A stretch of DNA of 64,000 nucleotides from Pyricularia pennisetigena (lineage: Eukaryota; Ascomycota; Sordariomycetes; Magnaporthales; Pyriculariaceae), in contig NC_043740.1 in NCBI RefSeq assembly GCF_004337985.1, positions 1,717,200 to 1,781,199 on the forward strand, read 5' to 3'. The position numbers were made by a program, and so were the translations under genes. The notes under the pieces were generated by a model. The model saw nothing but the letters and a program-made list of their open reading frames with translations. It was not told where the DNA came from and did no database searches. Shown here one piece after another: positions 56,123 to 64,000 of this stretch (positions within the stretch are counted from its first letter, which is position 1; each line of letters begins with the position of its first letter).

Positions 56123-59100
56123 TCTCCGCGGCGTCAATATTTCAATCAACACTCCTCACATGTTCTTATTTGTGAGAAGCTACGCACCTTTTGCCGATGC
56201 GACTAACATGACAAGTGGGGGCAAAATACTTGCGACTCGGAAGTGCGGCTTCACATTTTCTAAATATTCCCAATAATGAATAATTACATGCCGATAAAAA
56301 GTAGCGAGTTAGAATGAACTTCAATTACCCTCCTGCATCAAAAAGGGTAGGGGCTGTTAAGGGATTAATCATGGAGAAGAAAAAAGAGAGTACAAATTAG
56401 GCTATATATACTAACCTTAACGTTGATAGAAAAACAACGCTAATGACAAGTAAATATAGCATCAGTCCGGATACGCCGACTTCGGCAACGTTGATGCATG
56501 GGTAATAAGAAACACAAACATCAAGCCGAGCAATACTGGGTAGATACTTGAACTTTGTGCAAATCGTCGCAGCCGTGCCAACCATGTCTCGGTCCCTAGA
56601 TGTTTCTAATACAACGCGGGGGCTTTGTACATCTATTTTAATACATCAAAACACTATCACCACCATATTGGTCAGGACCTGAAAATGCGAGCGTGTCATA
56701 TTAAGCCGCTACTCGATCATGGTTGGTTTCCGGACCCGCTTTCCTCCGTCCAGAAAACCCAAGACATTTATTGACGTTCATCCCATATTATATTAGTTCC
56801 CGAAACTCAGCGTCCAGAAGCATGAAGGAGAGACACGCACACACCCATAACCTGAGTACATCCACACACACACACTTCAAACTAAGGGGCGTTGTTCAAA
56901 ATAGTGGATGCGGTAGGGCTGCAAAATGTGTAACTATGTAAATGATTACGTTAGCCACACATATCGTACAGACCGGCATGCGTCCGATCAAAAACAAAAC
57001 CCACAATGCGCGATGCTTACTCGCGCTAGGCAAAAGGTGCGTCGGGTACGAAAAAAAGGCGACATTTACTAAAGAGAAACATCGCGCCCAGCTAGGAGCT
57101 GCGCGGACCGTTCCTTGGGGGGACTGGATATGGGTTGCTACGCTGTAATGTATGCGCCAATATTACTGAAGCAACTAGCTCCGTGAGGTGGTGTGTACGC
57201 CAGTCAGCAATATCTGGGTTTTGATGGTGGTGGGCAACGGTCGCGATAGAGTACTGTAAAGGAAAAAAAGCCCGGAACCGAAAACGAAAATCAGGGCTGC
57301 CTGAAGGGGCCGACCCTCTCAACCGATGCAACCTGACTTGAGGATCTATCATCCAGAATGACCATGATGATAACGCCGGGAAAGCGAGCACACTTTCTGT
57401 GGCCGATCGTAAACAATTGTGGCTTTACTAACACGTTGGCAAGTCGCGCACGGCAAAGTGCATCGTAACGGAAAGAGAGCCACTTTCAGCCAAGAGGCTC
57501 CACCAACCAAAGGAAAAAAAAAAAAAAAAAAGTCCAGGACAAGCTGATGTCGCTTTTTTTTCGTCTCCCCCGGGATCACGAAAGCCTCCCAAGAAGACCC
57601 TTACTATAAGGATCTCGGATTAGGATGTCCGGTAAGGAAATATTGGCGCCCCCTTTTGTAATGGGTGTGCGCCATGGCTCGGGAACGAGCCCAATAAGTG
57701 GTAAGAGTTGCTTTTTTGTACGGGTTCCCTTTTTCTCTTTCCGGCCGCACTACGTGCCAGCGAATCCCCTCCTCTATAGGACGACAGGAATAGACGGGGT
57801 GTGGGGCCGGCATGACGTTGCGATTTTTTTTTTCATTTTTTATTTATTTATTTTTCTACTGAAAGGCCGCCCTAAAGGTGGGTGTGGGGGTGCGTGCCGC
57901 CCGCCGAGTGGTGTCTTGCCGCAGTTTTATTTTTCTCGATTCAAAGACATTTCTCAATTGTAATCCAAAGCGGAGGTATACCTCGAGGTTAAAAGCTGGT
58001 CGGGGAGGGTTGCAGTAGTACTCACTCGCCGGCTCAAGTCTATCGGTACTGGTTTACGTACCGTCCAGAGTTAATGCTACTGTACATAGATAGTCTTGGG
58101 TATTTAATTGCATCCTCTGGGCGCCGTGGCGCTGCACCCCAGAATCCAAGTCGTATTTTTAATAAGTGTCAAATAAACGTACGAGTATTTGGATTGCAAA
58201 GTTTTTTTTTTTTTTTGTGTAAATGAGCTATGGCTGAACGATTCGGCGTTCGATAAAGCAATGACGCTACCTCTTCATCCAGGTAGTCGGGTTGATAGGC
58301 ATAAGCCAAGGCACAATTTCACCATGGCACCAAATGTGATACGAATAACTATCATTCGGGGGGCCTTTTTTGGCACCTAGGAACGGAGTGTTCCGTATCC
58401 CGTGGACCCTGAACAGGAGAAAAGCAATGTCAATTTTCAGCCTTCATCTGCCTCTCTGGACCCTGCGGCCCAACGTGAAATGCTTTTTCCAATCATCAAC
58501 AACTAAAGCCACCCCATATAGCATCTACAGTACTGCAACGGCAATTCGACTACCTTTTCCTGGAATAACCCGCTTGCGGTGTCCGTCAATTTACAGCCAG
58601 CTGGATTGGGTCGACCCCTCAATTCTTTTCAGCAACAATTTCTTTTTCCTATTCTTCTTTCTTCATTACCAAAGCAGTATTTGGCAAGCGGTGAGGGCTG
58701 CAGGCGCGCCTTGACCGCCAGCCTTGCCGTCCGCAGGCTAAAGGGCCGGTTAAAAGGAAGCCTGGCTGTGCCTAGCCGTCCGGCAGCCCGCTCGAGGGTT
58801 TGATGAAGCGACGTTTGAGCAGGTTAGAGAGACGGGAAAGTCCAGAGTCACCAATCCCACCCACCAGGGTGCGTTTGAACCTGTGTTTGTGGGGTGTATT
58901 GTGTGCTTCGGGATTCGCCAAATCAAACTGCTTTTGGCCCGTCCTGCCGTCGGCAGGCCGCCCTACCAAGTGACTAAATTCTATAGGCGGTGGGGTCCGT
59001 TAACCGGGATCCGGCGCCTTCCCCGCAATGATCGGCTCCGTGGTTTGTGCCGTGTTTAAGCAACATGCCTTTTGTTTTTTTTTTTTTTTGGTTACTCTCG

Positions 59101-59316
59101 TCTTCGTACAGATGATATTCTCTTTCCTTGTCTGCTTGAGATGAGAAAGAAATGGGTGCGTTGACGGTGAGCGACTTTGACTATTCGTCAAAGCCAGTAC
59201 CCTACGATTTCTACGTGGTACAAAAGACAGCCATCCTTATTAGAACGGCATGCAAGTGGCCTAGCGACGACAACCTTTGGCCGCGGTCGAGCCAGTGCTT
59301 ACAAGTGAGCACCGTC

Positions 59317-59340
59317 TTTTTTTTTTTTTTTTTTTTTTTT
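59317..59340. repeat. T24 homopolymer
   Basis: Uninterrupted T run in the gene-poor region. Confidence 0.95.
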
Positions 59341-60930
59341 ATCTTTTTTTGCTCTGCCGCTTTCTGTACCACTTTGCAATTGCGGAGTGATTATGGGGAG
59401 GTTCCGATCCCATTGTCCTGCATTACTATTCCATGGATCCGCGCGTATTGAGAGCTTAAACAAAAATTGATGCTTTTTCTTACTTTAAGCTGACTGACCG
59501 AGGGTGGGCTTACTCTTTTTTTGGTTTTTGGTTTCTGTGGGTTGACCTCGAGCGAATCTGGCGACGGCACACGATGCACCACCGGTGACGGCAGCAGGGG
59601 TGCATTTGCGGGGTGCGCTTACGGTTTTCCTCACACCGGTCCCTGGGGGTTCCTTGGTTTGAGATGTCACTTGATGCTGTTCGCTATGCTGTAGCTGCAG
59701 TCTTTTGATGTCTTGCCAGCGAACACACACCCCCTTTGTAATTATCAGCTTCGTTTCGTCTCGTCTGCCAATTGCCATCTGGGCCTGAATTTACTTGGGT
59801 TTACGTTTGGCTAATTTTGATTTGATCGCCTGTTGCGTGGTTATTTTTGTATCGTTTAATCTCATTGATTTCGCCTTTGTACGCCCGCTCGGTGCTACCC
59901 CTCTGGCTGGCAATAGTGGTGTGCTAACTAAACTACTAACCAACTGTGATCAAGAGTATGGTCTTAATCGAGCAGCCTGCCACAGATACACCTACGATTA
60001 ATCCTTTGCAGATCTACTATCTGACTAGGTTTTTATTCTTTGTTTTTTGAAAAGCGGCACAAGTACTGCATTTATCTAACTCCTTGTCATCCAACCTGAG
60101 TCTGACTGGTATCGATGTCTCTGCACGCATAACTGCTCTCATAATTACGTGACTGCCACAACTAATTGGCTCAAGAATTTACAGTGAGGTGAGGATCGTC
60201 CTTACCATTATCTGGTCACGTTGGCCATCACTTCCAGCCTCGGCTGCCCACCTGAGGTAGCTTCTGACAAAGAAGGCATTGGTTGCAGTCGGCTACGATG
60301 TCATAAGGGGCCAGCAAAGACATGCGATCTCTGTCCTGCTGGGGCTGTCCCTCGGCATCGCCAAGATGAAACGAGAAAGGTAGAGACGATCACCACCCAC
60401 GAGTGGCGCGAAGCGCGCTAGAAGGCGCACAACCGCCATGAGCAGAAGATCCTTGGAACCTGATGTGAATGATGTTGTGGTGTTGTAAGTATTTGGGCGT
60501 GATTCGCGTGACATGGAGAAATTTAGTACATTTTCTGTCGATCCCAGATGGTCACGAATTTTGATAGTGATGAACAGTCAGTGAGCGCATGCTTTGGTCC
60601 TGATTGGCGGGAAATTAGACTGCGCGCCTAGGTTACTGTACCTGTGCTGCGCAAGAGGGGACGACAAATATGCGACAGGGCGCTGAGGGACACTGCCCTT
60701 TGACGGGCTGGTCCGTTGTTATTGTTAGCATGGCTGACTGTTATTATATCCTTCCTTTTACGGTAAGGGAGCGAGAAAAGGGCGACAATTGCACGAATGG
60801 CCCCCAATAACAACACCCCTTGCGTCTATCCTTGATTTTCTTCTTCCTCGTTCACCAAGTTTCGACGTCAACAATGCGCTCGGCGTGACAAGGTATGGCA
60901 CCAAAGTGTGTTTTACTGATAACAGAAGAA

Positions 60931-60936
<6 letters not shown>

Positions 60937-60987
<51 letters not shown>

Positions 60988-61006
60988 AATAAATAAATAA
61001 ATAAAT
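60937..61006. repeat. A49 followed by (TAAA)5
   Basis: The longest homopolymer of the window, 49 A, is followed immediately by five TAAA units. The form resembles the 3' tail of a retroposed element, but no element body or target-site duplication was recognised. Confidence 0.85.
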
Positions 61007-61291
61007 CCGCAAAGCAATCAATTGTGAGCCCAAGATTTTGGACTCGGGCATACTACCCTGTGAAAGGGCCAGGCCATGCCAACCGGTGTGGTTGGGATTC
61101 CCAGAAACTTCCACGCCCCCACTCTTCCCAAGACGTCCTCGGTGAGATAGATCCCTTGGGAAGGGCTCCTGTACTGTACGGTTAGTGTTATGATTGCTCC
61201 GAGGCATAAAGCACGTGGTGCCGGGGATGGGAAACCAGGCCCGGAGAAGGCCGACCCCATGTCTTTCTGGGAGGTTCCCAAACAGGAGGAA

Positions 61292-61293
<2 letters not shown>

Positions 61294-61366
<73 letters not shown>

Positions 61367-61374
61367 GGGGGGGG
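61294..61374. repeat. (GT)35 followed by G10
   Basis: A perfect GT dinucleotide run of about 71 bp ends in a run of about ten or more G. It explains the poly-Thr/His and Cys/Val frames on both strands. Confidence 0.92.
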
Positions 61375-64000
61375 TGGTTGACTGACTTGGTGCTTGTCAA
61401 ATAAAAGGCCCAATCTGGGAGGTGGCCCCCCACTCCCCGCGCAACAGCAAAAAGGTCTTCCATCTCGCGTCGCGGGGGGACGATAATTACGAGGGTAAAA
61501 TTAATCAAGGAGAACAAGGTTCGGACAGTTCGTTTCTCTTCGGTCTGATGGGTTCTTAGAATAGTAGTCGAAAAATTCACACACACCCACCCCGTGACGG
61601 CGTTCGGGGGAGAGGTTGGCAGGGTTCATGTGTTGTCCACCAAAGATGGAGGCCAACCTTGATCACAATCTTTGCGCGCAATCGGGGTGTGAAACCCCAT
61701 GCAAACCGTCCAGAATCAGTAGGCTCAGGGGAAGGGTGCTTGGGCAAGACAAATTATGTCATCACGAACCATGATACTCGCTTGACATGTTGCGCCATCA
61801 TCTTCTTTTGATTTAATCTCGATGCACAGGATGGAAACGGACACGCTTCATTTTATCAATCAATCAGAACCTAAAGCCTCATCAACTTCACTCGGCTGCC
61901 TGACGTGGATGATGTTCCTGGCGCCAGAGATCAGCGCGTGGGGCCGCTGACCAGTCAGCTCAGGTATAGCCCAAAACGTCCACCTCGATTGCTCACGCCA
62001 CAACCATGAAAGAGCCTCTCTTTCGAGGGGCATCGAGATCTCGGTAACCAGCACTTTTTTTTTTTTTTTTTTCATCTTCTGAAGTACGTATTCCCACGGC
62101 CCCGGTAGGTGATGCCTTGGCATCTCTAGGCCCGATTGAAGCTGTAGTCTCGGCGTTCTTGCCGGGACTTGATAATACCCGGTGCTGTCATGATCCCGAG
62201 AGCCCGGAACCGTCCTTGGACCCCCAATGCAAGACACGTCGAGGTTTGGACATCAACCATTTCTAGGCTATCAGAACCAGGGCGTTGGATCCTCATTCCC
62301 AACTCTGCTTGGCTGGTGCAAACGGCGGCGGCATGTACCCCCTGTGACGTTGGGCACAGCTGTCATTTCCCCAGTGTCCCCAGTTGTCCCCATCGCCTCT
62401 CTTCACACAACGGGGCCGCCCCATCCGGGCATGGCCAGTGCTCGTCGTCTAATCCGCAAGTGAAGCGGGTGCCTCTTATCTCGGAACTCTTGTGAGAATG
62501 AGGCAGGCAGACCAGGACTACAAGGGGAAGGCCCGTGGGCAGTGGTAAGTGCACCGATAGAGTGGAACGGGCATGGCCCGTCCGCCCCGCTGCAGGATCC
62601 CCGGAACGGCACTTCCGCCTGACCCTGTGCGACTGCGCACGCCCTCCCTCCCCTTTGGTGCCCAAACATGGCCGATGGCATCGCCGACCAATGCTCCATC
62701 GTAATTAACGGCAAGAGGCCTGTGATCAAAGTCGTACTTCCTGATCCCAATGCTAACCAACCCACCGTCCGCACGAACACAAGGGGCGTTCGTGTTTGTT
62801 CTTATCTCAAACTCTCGAGGTTGGAATGGGCAGGGCTCAATTGCATGGATGGAAACCCACAGCCAACGGTTTTAGCCGTCGAGAACTACTCGATACAATC
62901 AATCGTATAAGCCCCCTGGTGCGGTATTTCCGACACATCAGTCAAGGCATGGACTGCTCGGGGCCTCTCTTCAAGCAGCGATAGAGAGAAGAAATGCTTT
63001 ATCGCATTTCAAATGCCAACCTCGGCGATATACTTACTACATGGGCTGAGTGCGATCATCTTCTCGCTCTCGCTTGCTCGTATGATGAACTTTTAGTGCC
63101 CTGCTCCTAAGGCCCGAAGAAGACATGCCACAGGCAATCCCAAATGGGCGTTTCCCCCCTTCGATGGAAACCTTGGCTGGTCGCGAAGAACATGTGCCTG
63201 ACGGAAAACCCACCGGGGCGGGAGGCGGAAGGGCATACCGGAACAGGGGGCTGATGAAGCGACGGGTAATGTTCAGTTGTTATCATTTACACCCTGTGGC
63301 AGCAGTACAGAACACTCACACACCTGTGCGAAATGCGTGCGCGTAATTCCCCGATCTCCAGTTACTGAGGTTACATCCCAAGGAATAATTCCAGGTCACG
63401 GGTCTGAATATGAAGTCAGGGGACGAGGGCCAAGGAAAACTCAAAATTGGGTTCCTTCTCCTTCCGGCGCCTCTGGGACAGGGCTCTGAATCATGGGCCC
63501 TTCGCTCGTCAAAGACCGTTACGGGGTTTGGGGTTACAGCAGGTTTACTATATAGAGCAAGTGTGTCATGACGGGAATGAAGCCCGGGGAGGAGAGACAG
63601 AGAGAGAGAGAGAGACAGATAAGGTCGAAGAAGCTTACCGATTGCAACATACCGGTGAGGAAAGTATCAACGTAGCTTTTTCTCAATGTCATACCCATCC
63701 AAGTGTCTCAGGCTTGATGTGTGAGAGTGAATGGACGAATTTTGTATTTTTAGTTGTTACCGCGTCACTGTGGTTTCTTGTGGGTAACCGGCGAACGGCA
63801 AACTGAATTTGTGCAGCGCCGAAGGGGTAGGCAAAAAGGAGAAAACAAAACAGAAACAAATCAAAACCAAGAAAACATTGGACGTTGTTCTTCTGCGTGC
63901 CTGGCAGAGTCCCTCTCAATGCCATGTGCCCACGTGGTACTACGGCCCACGCTGGTTTGGATGGGCGGCGCTTGGCCTTACCAACAAGAGCCGCAACAAG

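Larger units (their letters stand above)
56001..64000. other. Gene-poor region, part 4 (right edge)
   Basis: No supported gene to the window edge. Repeats include A27 (56096-56122), T24 (59317-59340), A49 (60937-60985), a GT/G tract (61294-61374) and a GA run near 63595-63616. GC-richer patches at 62170-62800 and 63100-63260 carry only motif-free frames. The stretch may be the distal promoter or leader of a gene beyond the edge. Confidence 0.45.

Noticed and set aside
61188..61586. ORFs with long Thr-His or Cys-Val runs
   Set aside because: They are translations of the GT microsatellite.

Overview
The window looks like nuclear DNA of a filamentous ascomycete (Pezizomycotina, most likely a Sordariomycete). 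The evidence is short GT-AG introns (about 46-200 nt), T-rich promoter tracts, compact genes on both strands, and fungal-type proteins (Sir2/Hst1, Scy1, Dna2, Rsc9, an Mks1-like DUF3295 regulator, a GPI-anchored type-B carboxylesterase relative). A dispersed TAGGTA/TACCTA motif and many A/T runs of 24-49 nt are a strong local flavour. The species cannot be named from the sequence alone. All assignments are from reading the translated sequence; no search was run.

Layout. 1-2913: promoter and long T-rich flank. 2914-4696 (+): Sir2-type NAD-dependent histone deacetylase. 5892-9109 (-): SCY1 pseudokinase. 10194-11505 (+): mitochondrial branched-chain aminotransferase. 12247-12781 (-): complex I ESSS/NDUFB11 subunit. 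13620-18973 (-): Dna2 helicase-nuclease in five exons. 19540-20700 (+): uncharacterised protein. 21198-24298 (-): Rsc9, ARID subunit of the RSC remodeler. 25090-25605: apparent frameshifted coding remnant. 25696-26805 (+): disordered hypothetical. 27463-27852 (-): weak small gene. 29189-29916 (-): methionine-R-sulfoxide reductase B. 31485-33714 (+): secreted GPI-anchored carboxylesterase-like protein that has lost its nucleophile and histidine. 34819-35418 (+): multipass membrane protein. 36113-37720 (+): protein with a conserved but unnamed C-terminal domain. 45855-47700 (-): Mks1-like DUF3295 regulator, standing alone between an 8-kb and a 16-kb stretch in which I find no gene.

The genes are mostly housekeeping (chromatin silencing and remodeling, Okazaki-fragment processing, vesicle trafficking, amino-acid and redox metabolism, respiration). 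They form no pathway cluster, and I see no biosynthetic gene cluster, transposase, reverse transcriptase, CRISPR array, tRNA or rRNA. Points most worth a second look are the inactivated GPI-anchored esterase, the frameshifted relic at 25.1-25.6 kb, a cysteine-rich orphan exon at 34.3 kb, start-overlapping upstream ORFs at SCY1 and at the 36-kb gene, an adjoining SCB/MCB pair in the Dna2 promoter, and the gene deserts around the DUF3295 gene.
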